Positions 9,313 to 17,957 of a DNA stretch of 56,935 bases are shown piece by piece (position 1 is the first letter of the stretch; every line of letters begins with the position of its first letter). The stretch comes from Verrucomicrobiaceae bacterium (lineage in GTDB: Bacteria; Verrucomicrobiota; Verrucomicrobiia; Verrucomicrobiales; Verrucomicrobiaceae). The position numbers were made by a program, and so were the translations under genes. The stretch is taken from assembly GCA_016795365.1 (NCBI GenBank), contig JAEUHN010000035.1, positions 1-56,935 on the forward strand, read 5' to 3'. The notes under the pieces are model-generated. The model made no database searches. It was not told where the DNA came from and was given only the letters and a program-made list of their open reading frames with translations.

Positions 9313-10488
9313 ATGATCGAACGCTGGAATCTTGTGTTGGAACTTGCTGCCCTTGAGGAGAACCATCTGCGGCGTTCACTGCGACAGCTGGACTCTCCGC
9401 AAGGCACGAAGGTCCAGGTAGATGGGCGGGATCTGATCAACTTCTCCTCCAATGACTACCTGGGACTGTCTGGCCACGAGCGGGTCAAAAATGCGATGAT
9501 CGACGGCATCACGCGCTATGGCGCAGGCAGTGGTGCCTCACGCTTGGTCTGTGGCACTCTGCGCCCGCACCATGTGCTGGAGGAACATCTTGCCGACTTC
9601 AAAGGCACGGAAGCAGCACTCACCTTCAGCAGCGGCTACGCGGTGGCCTTGGGAACCATTCCAGCGCTCGTGGGGAGCAACGATGTGATCATCCTCGACA
9701 AGCTGTGCCATGCCTCACTGGTCGATGCCGCGCGTTTGAGTGGAGCTACGATCCGCGTGTTCCCGCACAATCACTTGGAGAAGCTGGCCAAGTTGCTCGC
9801 GACTTCGCAAGGGCGGCGCACACTGGTGGTCACCGAGTCGATCTTCAGCATGGACGGTGATGCGGCGCTGCTGAGGGAAATTGTGGATCTCAAAGATCAG
9901 CATGGAGCCTGGCTCTTGCTCGATGAGGCCCACGCCGTTGGTGTGCTCGGCCCACAAGGTCGGGGGCTTGCAGCTTCGCTGGGGCTCGATGGACGAATCG
10001 ATTTGCACATGGGCACCCTGAGCAAGGCCTTCGGGCTGAGCGGTGGCTATCTCGCGGCGTCGCGTGCCACCATTGACTTGCTGATCAACCGAGCACGAAG
10101 CTTCATCTACTCGACAGCTCCATCACCTGCGATCGCTCATGCTGCGAGCACCGCGCTCGAAGTCATTCGCAGCATCGAAGGCGACACTTTACGGGCTCAG
10201 TTGCTGGAGCTCATTGGCAGGCTCCTGGACCACGATCTTCCCGGATTGGTCCAACGTGACATCCCATCGGCGATCTTGCCTGTCATCGTTGGGGACGAGG
10301 ACAGGGCGATGCAATTGAGCACCCGGCTTCGCGAGCTAGGCTTCCTCATTCCCGCCATTCGCTACCCCACGGTCGCTCGAGGTTCCGCGCGACTTCGCAT
10401 CACCTTGTCGGCATCTCACACTCGCGAACAGGTCGATGCCCTGGCGGCCTGCTTGACAAGTCGTGGCAACAAAAAAGAGGAGCCTTGA
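9313..10488 (+). CDS. bioF: 8-amino-7-oxononanoate synthase
   Basis: A 391-aa fold-type I PLP enzyme of the alpha-oxoamine synthase family. BioF condenses pimeloyl-ACP (or -CoA) with L-alanine to give 8-amino-7-oxononanoate in biotin synthesis. Visible features are substrate-site NFSSNDYLGL (43-52), His133 that stacks on PLP, LLLDEAHAVG (201-210, with Asp204 and His207), and the Schiff-base lysine Lys238 in GTLSKAFGLSGGY. No other biotin gene is nearby. Related enzymes (2-amino-3-ketobutyrate ligase, serine palmitoyltransferase) share these motifs. The SNDYLGL motif and length favour BioF but do not exclude another member. The stop codon lies inside a terminator hairpin. Confidence 0.85.
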   Translation: MIERWNLVLELAALEENHLRRSLRQLDSPQGTKVQVDGRDLINFSSNDYLGLSGHERVKNAMIDGITRYGAGSGASRLVCGTLRPHHVLEEHLADFKGTEAALTFSSGYAVALGTIPALVGSNDVIILDKLCHASLVDAARLSGATIRVFPHNHLEKLAKLLATSQGRRTLVVTESIFSMDGDAALLREIVDLKDQHGAWLLLDEAHAVGVLGPQGRGLAASLGLDGRIDLHMGTLSKAFGLSGGYLAASRATIDLLINRARSFIYSTAPSPAIAHAASTALEVIRSIEGDTLRAQLLELIGRLLDHDLPGLVQRDIPSAILPVIVGDEDRAMQLSTRLRELGFLIPAIRYPTVARGSARLRITLSASHTREQVDALAACLTSRGNKKEEP

Positions 10489-10500
10489 GGGCTCCCCTTT
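10471..10500 (-). terminator. intrinsic terminator for the outer-membrane protein gene
   Basis: Read on the minus strand, GGAGCC (10495-10490), loop CTCAA and GGCTCC (10484-10479) form a 6-bp GC stem, followed two bases later by six T residues (10476-10471). The hairpin overlaps the bioF stop codon (10486-10488). On the plus strand only a short CCTTT follows, so it is at best weakly bidirectional. Confidence 0.75.
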
Positions 10501-10531
10501 CGCAGATTTCGATGTTCTGCTGAAGGATGGA

Positions 10532-11314
10532 TTACCAGCGGAAGCGCACGCCCAGGTCGTAGGTGTTCGTGGCGTCGCCGAGGCCGGCATTGAGGCCAAT
10601 GTCCATCTGCGAGAACAGCTTGTAGTAGGCACCAAGGTTCACGATGCGGCTGTCGTAATCGTCGGCACTGGTCGCCGTGATGCCTGCGCGAATCTCAAAG
10701 TCGGGCGACGGTGCGAAGCGGAGGTAGGGGTTGATGTAAACCGCACCATCGCTGAAGCTGAGCTTCGATTTGCTGGCGCTCAGGCTCGAATACATGCCGC
10801 CGACTTCGCCCACGATGTGAAAGCGTTCGCTGATGGGGAGATAGGCACCACCGCCGATAGAGACCGTCGAGAAGTCGAACTTGGTGCTGCCCTTCGAGCT
10901 GCTGGCTCCCCAGGCGAACGAAGCATTGACGAAGAAGGGCTTGAACAACTCAGCCATGAGGCCAACGCCAATACCATTGGTCGGATCAATGTTCTTGTCA
11001 TCAAACGTGGTTCGTGAGTAGGCCACCTCAAGCTGACCATAGGTGAGGATGCTGGAGGAAGGTGGAGCCATCGCGCCGAACATCTGGGTGCCCATGCCAT
11101 AGTTGGCGGGCTGTCCACCTTGGACGACGTATGGGGTGTTGGTTGCCATCCCCATTCCCATGTTGGGGTCCATCATCCCAGGTGCAGGAGCCACTCCGGC
11201 CCCAGCGCCAGGAATGCTCTGTGGCACGTAGCCATACTGCGCCGCCGCGTTGCCCGCGATGAGGAGCGCAAGGCTGGATGCCAGTTTGAAAAGGAGGTCT
11301 TTCATCATACCCAT
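10532..11314 (-). CDS. outer-membrane beta-barrel protein
   Basis: 260 aa with an N-terminal signal peptide (MKDLLFKLASSLALLIAGNAAAQ), a Gly/Met/Pro-rich linker (about 30-75), then about 180 residues of alternating amphipathic strands ending in an aromatic residue (...LGVRFRW), the usual beta-barrel signal recognised by Bam. Size suggests an eight- to ten-strand barrel of the OmpA/OmpX/OmpW type. No OmpA peptidoglycan domain is present. Three closely spaced ATGs (MGMMK) leave the exact start open. An AT-rich upstream region (11315-11390) probably holds the promoter, and a terminator follows the gene. The function is not identifiable. Confidence 0.82.
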   Translation of the reverse strand: MGMMKDLLFKLASSLALLIAGNAAAQYGYVPQSIPGAGAGVAPAPGMMDPNMGMGMATNTPYVVQGGQPANYGMGTQMFGAMAPPSSSILTYGQLEVAYSRTTFDDKNIDPTNGIGVGLMAELFKPFFVNASFAWGASSSKGSTKFDFSTVSIGGGAYLPISERFHIVGEVGGMYSSLSASKSKLSFSDGAVYINPYLRFAPSPDFEIRAGITATSADDYDSRIVNLGAYYKLFSQMDIGLNAGLGDATNTYDLGVRFRW

Positions 11315-11427
11315 AGGGATGGTTAATTATTCAGATAAGTTAATATTTCACATAATCCTAGAATTTTAGCAAATTCTTTTTCCAGCCAGACTCACAGGAG
11401 CCGCTGAAGCCACTTCGAAGGCCGGAC

Positions 11428-13038
11428 TCACCAGCCCTCAGAGGAAAGCATCTCGGCAAAGGCCTCCAGCTTCCCATAGTCCGCGTGCCAGGTGGTGAAC
11501 ATCACGCCCACCACCCCAGGCACGGGCTTGGCTTTGCGCAGCCAGTCACGAGTGCGCTCGATCGGCCCATCGTAGTATCCGGCGATCAGCTGTTGATGAC
11601 CCCGATCCGAGAAGAACTTCAAGCTCTCGGCGGCTTTGTCCGAGTTCCAATTCACGATGAAAGCGTCTCTTGAAAGCCCCTCCCACGAGCCGGTCAAATC
11701 GCTCTTCACCAGGTAGTAGCTGGGCTTCGCATTGTGGAAGGGATCGAACATGTCGCTCCAAACAAACACACGAGCGTCAGGCGCTTGCGTCCTCAGCATC
11801 GACGTGCAGGAACCCACATTGTCCGCGACGATCTGCCCTGCGGTGAGGTGCCTCGTCTGACAGGCTTGGCACCAGCCCAGCACGCGCCATTCGTCGTGGC
11901 TCATCATGTAACTGCGCGCTCCCCAGAGGCCATGAACGTCCCCTGCTTGACGCTGAAGCAGGGACATGAATCTCGGCTCACTGACGCAGGCACAGACCTG
12001 GCCTTCATAAACAATGTGGGGATGATGAAACGAGACCCGGAGCCGGGTGCCGTCAGGCAGGTCTTTGACCGTGATGTTGGGAGGCTCGTGCCAAGGCTCA
12101 TACTCGCCAGCGTAAGGCACGGAGCCCAGCTTCGGATCATGGACAGGCTCATAGTCCTTGCCTTCGACCAGCAGCTTACCCTCTTCAGTCTTCACCTCCA
12201 GCGGCGCCCCCGGTCTGCGCAAGACATTGACCAGCCCGCACTCTTCAATCGATGGCTCCCTCCACCAGAGACTGCCCTCGTGCCCGCCCCAGACTCCGAA
12301 GTAGAGCGTGACCTCGGAGTGCTCCAGCGAGTTGAAGGTCACATGCTTCTCCGACCATTCCGCCGTCGGCTTCTCGTGCAGGTAGGTGTAGTTCAACTGC
12401 TGCCCCTTCGCTCCGATGACCTTGATCTCAGCCCGCCCACCCCTGAAGTCCTGCGTCTTCAGACTTACCGAGACATGGTATTGCCGGAAAGGTTGCAGCT
12501 TGAGCCGCTGACTGAAGCGAGCATTCGCATGGGTCGCATCGGACCTCAGCGCGCCTGCTTCGCTGATGAGGTTGTCATCAATGAAGCCCCAGGCTTTTCG
12601 ATTCTGGAGCGCTCCATCTTTGAGCAGCACCATTGGATCGGGCACATGGCTGGCGATGTAGTCCTTCACCACGAAAAGAGCTTCCTTCACCGGCAACCCT
12701 TCAGCGAGGTTGGGATCGTTGGAGAGAAGGTCGTTCGAATAGCCTACACCGAACAACGCAGGCACCAGCTCGATGCCCAGTTCCTGCGCCGCAGTTTTCA
12801 CGCGCTTCACGTTGTCGAAGTAGCGCTTCGGCAGAGTCGGCACACGAGCGAACTTCGAGTCCGTGATCAGGAAGTGCGTGTAGCCACAGGCTTTCGCCCG
12901 CTTCATCAAAGCGATGATTCGGTCGGCCTGGGCATCGACCTGGTAGTTCGAAGGCGCATAGACCCAGCGCTCCTTCGACTCCGCCGAGGCACTGCTTGCC
13001 AACAACAGGCAAGCGACGAGACTACGCGACCAGTTCAT
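11428..13038 (-). CDS. secreted TIM-barrel glycosidase-like protein with inserted beta-sandwich
   Basis: 536 aa starting MNWSRSLVACLLLASSASA, a signal peptide. After it comes a TIM-barrel-like start (RIIALMKRAKACGYTHFLITDSKF, then GIELVPALFG). A central beta-sandwich or carbohydrate-binding-like insert (about 170-280) follows, and the barrel then resumes (DARVFVWSDMFDPFHNA, about 430; GVMFTTWHADY near the C-terminus). This resembles GH20-like proteins, though I cannot assign catalytic residues. Its ATG overlaps the stop of the upstream PQQ-propeller gene as ATGA (13035-13038), so the two are translationally coupled. Likely periplasmic or secreted; a hydrolytic function is inference. Confidence 0.65.
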   Translation of the reverse strand: MNWSRSLVACLLLASSASAESKERWVYAPSNYQVDAQADRIIALMKRAKACGYTHFLITDSKFARVPTLPKRYFDNVKRVKTAAQELGIELVPALFGVGYSNDLLSNDPNLAEGLPVKEALFVVKDYIASHVPDPMVLLKDGALQNRKAWGFIDDNLISEAGALRSDATHANARFSQRLKLQPFRQYHVSVSLKTQDFRGGRAEIKVIGAKGQQLNYTYLHEKPTAEWSEKHVTFNSLEHSEVTLYFGVWGGHEGSLWWREPSIEECGLVNVLRRPGAPLEVKTEEGKLLVEGKDYEPVHDPKLGSVPYAGEYEPWHEPPNITVKDLPDGTRLRVSFHHPHIVYEGQVCACVSEPRFMSLLQRQAGDVHGLWGARSYMMSHDEWRVLGWCQACQTRHLTAGQIVADNVGSCTSMLRTQAPDARVFVWSDMFDPFHNAKPSYYLVKSDLTGSWEGLSRDAFIVNWNSDKAAESLKFFSDRGHQQLIAGYYDGPIERTRDWLRKAKPVPGVVGVMFTTWHADYGKLEAFAEMLSSEGW

Positions 13039-14384
13039 CGCTTGCCGATGCGATAGACCGCTTTCTCCGTGCGGATGAGCAGGTCGTTGTCGCACACCGC
13101 CATCGAAGCGAGTGTCTTCTCCTTCAGCTCGCTGCGGGCGATGACTTCCAGGGTTTTGCCGGGTCTCACGACAGCGGAAGCTCCGAGTTCGTCGATCGCG
13201 TAGATGTGTCCATCGGCAAACAGCAGCGAGGCAGAGGACGGACCGAGGAGACGCTCCTCGTAATGCACCACGCCCGTGCGCGCATCGCGGGAGCTGAGCA
13301 GGCCCTTGTCGTCGAGCATGTAGAGTTCATCACCCACCACGAGCATGGATGGATTGTGCGGCACACGTTTGTCCGCCGTCCAGGCCACGTGAGTCTTGGT
13401 AACGTCGCCCTTGCCATCGGCCTTGATCGCATAGCCCACAGGCTTGTCGTAGCCGCTGCTGAGAAACACCATGCCATGAGCGAAGACAGGACGAGGAACC
13501 ACCGAGTAGCCCGTGCCATAATACACGCGCCAGATCTCGCTGCCGTCCTTCGGATTGAGCGCCTGCACCACACCACTGCCCGGCGTGATGAGCTGCTTTT
13601 GCCCGGCGACCTCAATCACCAGCGGCGTGCAGAAGGAGAACTTGCTCTTCGCCTCCGTATCCGGCCGATCCACGCGCCAGACCGTCTTGCCCGTGTTCTT
13701 GTCCAGGGCCACCACGGCCGGTTTCACCACAGGTGCAGGGGCTGCTGCGGGTGCGCCTTTCTCAGGAGCCGGGACCGAAGAATCCATGTTGGCATCATGA
13801 TTGAAGATGAGCAGGTCATCGACAATCACAGGGCAACCGCCCGTCCCGTGAACAGGCTTGAAGCTGTGCTCGCGATTCGTCCACAAGACCTTGCCCGACT
13901 CATCAAGGCATGCCGTGCCATGATGACCGAAGTGCGCCCACAGGCGGCCCTGCTCATAGATGACGCTCGGGCTCGCCTGGCTGTTCTTCTTGTGCATCTT
14001 CAGCGCGTTCGCATTGGTCTGCTGGAAGACCTCCGTGTCCCACACCACCTTGCCCGTCGTTGCATCCAGGGCCAGCACTCGCAGCGAAGCACCCACGGCG
14101 GGATCGCCTCCATTGATACCGATGGCATTGGTGATGAAAATCTTGCCATTCGCCACGATCGGAGACGACCAAGCAAGGCCGGGCAACTCCGAGCGCCAGA
14201 GCACATTCTTGTCCGCCGCCCACTCGACGGGCAGACCCTTGGCCACAGAGTGGCCTTGCGCCGTGGGTCCTCGGAACTCAGGCCAAAGCGGCTCAGCCTT
14301 CACGCCAGCAACAGCTGCGAACGACAGAGAGAGATGGAGCAAGCGCGAAGCCAGGAAGTGAGAGGAGCGATGAGATGACGTCAT
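13035..14384 (-). CDS. secreted PQQ-binding-like beta-propeller protein
   Basis: 449 aa. The N-terminus MTSSHRSSHFLASRLLHLSLSFAAVAGVKA is a signal peptide. The mature protein begins WPEFRGPTAQG, the common opening of PQQ-like propellers in Verrucomicrobia and Planctomycetes. It carries repeated blades of the pattern ALD..TGK.VW (LALDATTGKVVWDTE, ALDKNTGKTVWRVD, ALNPKDGSEIWRV). No cytochrome or dehydrogenase catalytic motif is visible, so it may be a non-enzymatic BamB-like propeller. An Ala/Pro-rich insert sits at about residues 205-220. The frame is open to 14450, but the ATG at 14384 places the signal peptide at the start. It is coupled to the downstream glycosidase-like gene. Confidence 0.8.
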   Translation of the reverse strand: MTSSHRSSHFLASRLLHLSLSFAAVAGVKAEPLWPEFRGPTAQGHSVAKGLPVEWAADKNVLWRSELPGLAWSSPIVANGKIFITNAIGINGGDPAVGASLRVLALDATTGKVVWDTEVFQQTNANALKMHKKNSQASPSVIYEQGRLWAHFGHHGTACLDESGKVLWTNREHSFKPVHGTGGCPVIVDDLLIFNHDANMDSSVPAPEKGAPAAAPAPVVKPAVVALDKNTGKTVWRVDRPDTEAKSKFSFCTPLVIEVAGQKQLITPGSGVVQALNPKDGSEIWRVYYGTGYSVVPRPVFAHGMVFLSSGYDKPVGYAIKADGKGDVTKTHVAWTADKRVPHNPSMLVVGDELYMLDDKGLLSSRDARTGVVHYEERLLGPSSASLLFADGHIYAIDELGASAVVRPGKTLEVIARSELKEKTLASMAVCDNDLLIRTEKAVYRIGKR

Positions 14385-14446
14385 GGGAAGGAAAAGATCA
14401 CTCCCCATACGCAGCAAGAGCTCCGCACTTCTCAAGCGTTCGCTGC

Positions 14447-15898
14447 TCAAATCGATGGCTTCGCCTTGTGCCAGTCCGTGCTCTGCTCGTAAGCGTAAGC
14501 GGCACGTAGGATCGTTGCCTCGTCCAGATGCGGACCGACCAACTGCAAGCCCACGGGCAACTTTTTGCCACCTTCGTCAGCGAAGCCACAGGGCACACTG
14601 ATCGCGGGAAGGCCAGCGAGGTTGGCAGCAATGGTGAAGACGTCTTCCAGATACATTTTCAGCGGATCATTGCTGATCTCACCGAGCTTATGCGCAGGCG
14701 ATGGAGCCGTGGGTGAGAGGATAACGTCCACCTGCTCAAACGCCTTTTCAAAGTCCTGGCGGATGAGCGTGCGCGCACGTTGCGCCTTGAGGTAATACGC
14801 ATCGTAGTAGCCGCTGCTCAGCACGTAGGTGCCGAGCAAGATACGCCGCTTCACCTCAGGGCCGAAACCTTCAGCACGCGTGTTCATGTAGTGCTCCAGC
14901 AGGTCGCCTTGAATGGCCGTGCGGTGGCCGTAACGAACGCCATCGAAGCGCGCGAGATTCGCCGATGCTTCGGCCGGTGCGAGCACATAGTAAGTGGCCA
15001 CTCCGCAATCCGTGTGCGGCAGCGAGACCCCGACGATCTCAGCACCCAGCGATTCGAAATGCTTGGTCGCAGCCGCCACCGCAGCACTCACGGCGGGATG
15101 CACGCCTTCGATGAAGTATTCCTTCGGCAAACCAATGCGCAGGCCTTTGATGCCGCTCTTGAGTCCTGACGTGAAGTCCGGCACCGATTCGTCCAAGGTG
15201 GTGGAGTCGCGCGAGTCCTTGCCACAGAGGTGATTGAGCAGCAGGGCCGAATCCTCGACCGTCTTGGTGAGAGGTCCGATCTGATCCAACGATGAAGCGA
15301 AGGCCACGAGACCATAGCGCGACACGCGGCCATACGTGGGCTTGAGGCCGACGCAGCCACAAAGCGAAGCCGGCTGACGAATCGATCCGCCGGTGTCCGA
15401 TCCCAGCGCCGCGATGGCGATGTGACCACCCACGCTCGATGCCGAGCCACCGCTCGATCCACCGGGCACGCGTTCCAGATCCCAGGGATTGCGAGTCACC
15501 CCGAGAGCGGAGTTCTCGGTGGTCGATCCCATCGCAAACTCATCCATGTTCAGCCGACCCATGGGCACCGCGCCTGCCGCACGAAGCTGCACGATCGACG
15601 TCGCATCGTAAGGGGCAGTGTAAGTGCCTTGCAGGAATTTGGACCCACAAGTGCAGGGCTGGCCCGTCACATTGATGTTGTCTTTGATCGCGATCGGAAT
15701 GCCACCCAGCGGCTGCGACACATCGGCGGTGGACGCCTCCTTCAGCGCAGCTTCCACATCAATGGACAAGTAGGATCCCAGAGCGGGATTGCGAGCCTCA
15801 ATGGCCTTGGCGAGATCGGTCACGATGTCGGTGGGCGTGATCTCCTTGGCGACGAGCCGCTGGCGGAGGGAGGTGATGGATTCGTTGGCGAGATTCAC
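14447..15898 (-). CDS. gatA: aspartyl/glutamyl-tRNA amidotransferase subunit A
   Basis: A signature amidase that releases ammonia from glutamine for the GatCAB transamidation of Glu-tRNA(Gln) and Asp-tRNA(Asn). The Lys-cisSer-Ser triad is intact: Lys in GIPIAIKDN (residue 72), Ser in VPGGSSGGSA (148) and Ser in GSDTGGSIRQP (172), numbered from a GTG start giving MNLANESITSLRQ. The frame is open upstream to a TTG at 15937, but those 13 extra codons lie in intergenic-looking sequence, and the GTG start gives the usual length (483 aa). gatC lies just upstream on the same strand; gatB is not in the window. Confidence 0.93.
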   Translation of the reverse strand: MNLANESITSLRQRLVAKEITPTDIVTDLAKAIEARNPALGSYLSIDVEAALKEASTADVSQPLGGIPIAIKDNINVTGQPCTCGSKFLQGTYTAPYDATSIVQLRAAGAVPMGRLNMDEFAMGSTTENSALGVTRNPWDLERVPGGSSGGSASSVGGHIAIAALGSDTGGSIRQPASLCGCVGLKPTYGRVSRYGLVAFASSLDQIGPLTKTVEDSALLLNHLCGKDSRDSTTLDESVPDFTSGLKSGIKGLRIGLPKEYFIEGVHPAVSAAVAAATKHFESLGAEIVGVSLPHTDCGVATYYVLAPAEASANLARFDGVRYGHRTAIQGDLLEHYMNTRAEGFGPEVKRRILLGTYVLSSGYYDAYYLKAQRARTLIRQDFEKAFEQVDVILSPTAPSPAHKLGEISNDPLKMYLEDVFTIAANLAGLPAISVPCGFADEGGKKLPVGLQLVGPHLDEATILRAAYAYEQSTDWHKAKPSI

Positions 15899-15959
15899 AG
15901 TGCTTGAGATCGGGGATTGCGGATTGTCATCCTTCAAACTTCATCATTCGTCCGTTCAG

Positions 15960-16247
15960 TTACTCCACGACCTTGCCGATCATGAACTGATCACCCGACT
16001 TGCGCGGCGCATTGGCCAGAGCTTCCTCACAGCTAAAGCTGGGCATCGCCACATCCTCGCGCCACACATCGAACACCGGCCGTGCATGTGCGCTGGGCTC
16101 CACACCACTGAGGTCATGCTTCTCGAGCACATTGACGTAGTCGAGGATCTTGCCGAGCTGCGAAGCGTATTGATCAGCCTCGGCGTCGGTCAGTTTAAGG
16201 CGTGACAGCGTCGCGATGCGATGGATGTCGATGGTGGGGGTGGACAT
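15960..16247 (-). CDS. gatC: aspartyl/glutamyl-tRNA amidotransferase subunit C
   Basis: A 95-aa subunit that wraps around and stabilises the GatA-GatB complex. It has the family pattern IATLSRLKLTDAEADQYASQLGKILDYVNVLEKHDLSGVEP and the conserved C-terminal region with REDVAMPS and AP-KSGDQFMIGKVVE. Length is normal. The frame extends upstream to 16457 over the end of the next gene, but the ATG at 16247 (MSTPTIDIHRIATLSRL) is the family start. gatC and gatA form a pair with a short spacer of about 60 nt. The spacer carries a TTCATCATTCGTCC stretch that resembles the repeat arms found near mutY. Confidence 0.93.
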   Translation of the reverse strand: MSTPTIDIHRIATLSRLKLTDAEADQYASQLGKILDYVNVLEKHDLSGVEPSAHARPVFDVWREDVAMPSFSCEEALANAPRKSGDQFMIGKVVE

Positions 16248-16288
16248 GGCCGCGCAATGGAGAAGCAGCGGGCGAAAAGTCAAACACC

Positions 16289-17584
16289 TTACCGATACAG
16301 CACGCCCAGGAAGCGCAGCCAGGTGGTGGCTCCGCCCACATAGATCGCAGTCATCAAATCCAGACCAGCGAAGAACGGCGGCCAGCCCAACAGCACCCCG
16401 AGGAAAAACGCCACCGCAGCCGTGCCCGCGACCACGCCAAGACCGGTGTAAACCCATCGGCCCCAGTGATGATCATTCGCAAACGCCGACGCCACGGGCA
16501 CCGCCGCCAGGAAGCAGGCCAGCGCACTGAGCACCCAGTCCATCCGATGCCACCACAGGCCCCAGACCAATGAAAACAAAGCCATGCTCACGAGCGCCCC
16601 CACGCACACGCCTTCCCATCGTTCGCACTTGGTGATCGCCATGCGGACAAAGCGATCCGTCAGCATCAAAGCCGAGCCCACACCACGAGCAAGGAAGCTC
16701 CACAGCGCGAAGACCATCCACAGTCCAGCCAGCGTGTAGGCCCAGCCAGGATGATTCTTCTTCAGCATCCCAAACACCAACCGATACAACACGAAGCCCG
16801 CGAGCAAGATGCCGCCCGCACCCTTCTGGCCGAACTGCGCCATGAAGTAACTGAAGCGCAAGTGCAGTCGATAAAACCAAGAGCGGGCACGAAAGCTCTC
16901 GATCAAGCCAGACCTCGCACCTTCATGCGAGGGATCAATGCGCAGCGCCTCGCGGAAGTGCTCGCACGCCTCGCGATGTCGGCCACGCATGAGATCGCGA
17001 TACCCGGCGGAGACATGGGCCGTATCGTCTTCCGGGTTCTCCATCAGCTGCCAGTCCACTAGGCTGTCGAGGTCCGCGTCTTTCTTCTGATTCAGCAGGG
17101 ACATCGAAAGCACCTGCGTCGCCAGCGTGTCACTCGTGTCGAGCGAGAGGGCATGACGCGCGGACTTCTCAGCATCTGCATACTTCCCCAGTCTCAGTAG
17201 TGCCATGCCGTTCAGGCTATGGGCAAGGGAACTGTCAGGATCGAGTTCGATCGCCTTCTCGGCACTCGCCAGACCTTCACGCACCTGCGCATCCTGCCCC
17301 ACCTTCGCCGTGTCCAGCAACGTGAGCGCCAGCACCGAGTGATGGAAGCTCTCATCAGGTTCCAGCCGAATGGCCTGGCGCGCCGCTGTCAGCGCCTGCT
17401 CTTTTTTGTCTGGCAGCTGCGACCAGCAAATGGCGAGCTGCGAAAGTGCATGCGCATCCTCAGGCTCGACGGCGAGCAGCCTCTGAAACCATTCCGCCGC
17501 ATCCGCATGACGACCCTGGTCCAGCAACAAACGCGCCCTCTGGCGGATCGCCGTGGGATTGTCCGGACCTGGAGCGTCGTTCAT
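16289..17584 (-). CDS. TPR-repeat membrane protein
   Basis: 431 aa. The N-terminal 230 residues are tetratricopeptide repeats (for example RHADAAEWFQRLLAVEPEDAHALSQLAICW and HREACEHFREALRIDPSHEGARSGL). The C-terminal 200 residues contain about five to six hydrophobic helices (LAGFVLYRLVFGML, YTLAGLWMVFALWSFL, VSMALFSLVWGLW, VLSALACFLAAVPVASAF, GVVAGTAAVAFFLGVLLG). There is no signal peptide, so the TPR domain is most simply cytoplasmic. No enzyme motif is visible and the function is unknown. It lies 14 nt downstream of the FmdB-like gene on the same strand, and gatC follows 41 nt further on. Confidence 0.75.
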   Translation of the reverse strand: MNDAPGPDNPTAIRQRARLLLDQGRHADAAEWFQRLLAVEPEDAHALSQLAICWSQLPDKKEQALTAARQAIRLEPDESFHHSVLALTLLDTAKVGQDAQVREGLASAEKAIELDPDSSLAHSLNGMALLRLGKYADAEKSARHALSLDTSDTLATQVLSMSLLNQKKDADLDSLVDWQLMENPEDDTAHVSAGYRDLMRGRHREACEHFREALRIDPSHEGARSGLIESFRARSWFYRLHLRFSYFMAQFGQKGAGGILLAGFVLYRLVFGMLKKNHPGWAYTLAGLWMVFALWSFLARGVGSALMLTDRFVRMAITKCERWEGVCVGALVSMALFSLVWGLWWHRMDWVLSALACFLAAVPVASAFANDHHWGRWVYTGLGVVAGTAAVAFFLGVLLGWPPFFAGLDLMTAIYVGGATTWLRFLGVLYR

Positions 17585-17598
17585 GCGGGCTCAGCAGA

Positions 17599-17829
17599 TC
17601 AATGACATCCACACCCGCTGCCGCAGCTGCCCCCACCACCCGAGGGCATCGAGGGCATCGACTTGCCACCGCCCATCACACCTGTGCCGCCCACGATCAC
17701 GCGACGCACCGGGACGCCCGTGTCGGGATGATGGGTGAAGGCCTTGTCGCTCATGCTCTGGCGCACTTCGAAGCGCTTGGGTTGTTCGACTTCGTTTTGC
17801 GGGATCGTTTCGTAAATGTAGGTGGGCAT
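17599..17829 (-). CDS. FmdB-like small protein with degenerate zinc ribbon and Cys-rich tail
   Basis: 76 aa starting MPTYIYETIP, the hallmark start of FmdB-family putative regulatory proteins (usually MPTYEYRC..CG). The N-terminal CxxC pair of the FmdB zinc ribbon is absent here; the corresponding segment is ETIPQNEVEQPKRFEVRQSM. The family's second half (SDKAFTHHPDTGVPVRRVI) is recognisable. The C-terminus is a Gly/Ser/Met-rich tail ending SCGSGCGCH, with four of the protein's polar metal ligands clustered there. The function is unknown; FmdB proteins were proposed regulators but remain uncharacterised. It is divergent from a Fur-family gene across 128 nt. Confidence 0.7.
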   Translation of the reverse strand: MPTYIYETIPQNEVEQPKRFEVRQSMSDKAFTHHPDTGVPVRRVIVGGTGVMGGGKSMPSMPSGGGGSCGSGCGCH

Positions 17830-17957
17830 AGAAGGGACCGTGTTTCGCCGCAAACAAAGACGGGATCACCATTGTTCAAGTCGGCTTTTCGCAACCTCCG
17901 GCCTCGCGATCAATGCGATTGTGATCCACCGCTCGATGGGCTACACACCGGACAGTC

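Noticed and set aside
11734..13056. 440-codon antisense frame over the TIM-barrel gene
   Set aside because: No recognisable features, and it crosses the ATGA junction between two real genes.
12996..14378. 460-codon antisense frame over the PQQ-propeller gene
   Set aside because: Shadow frame; the propeller blades and signal peptide on the other strand are clear.
15899..15937. TTG-initiated extension of gatA
   Set aside because: Adds residues not expected in the family; the GTG at 15898 gives the usual start and length.
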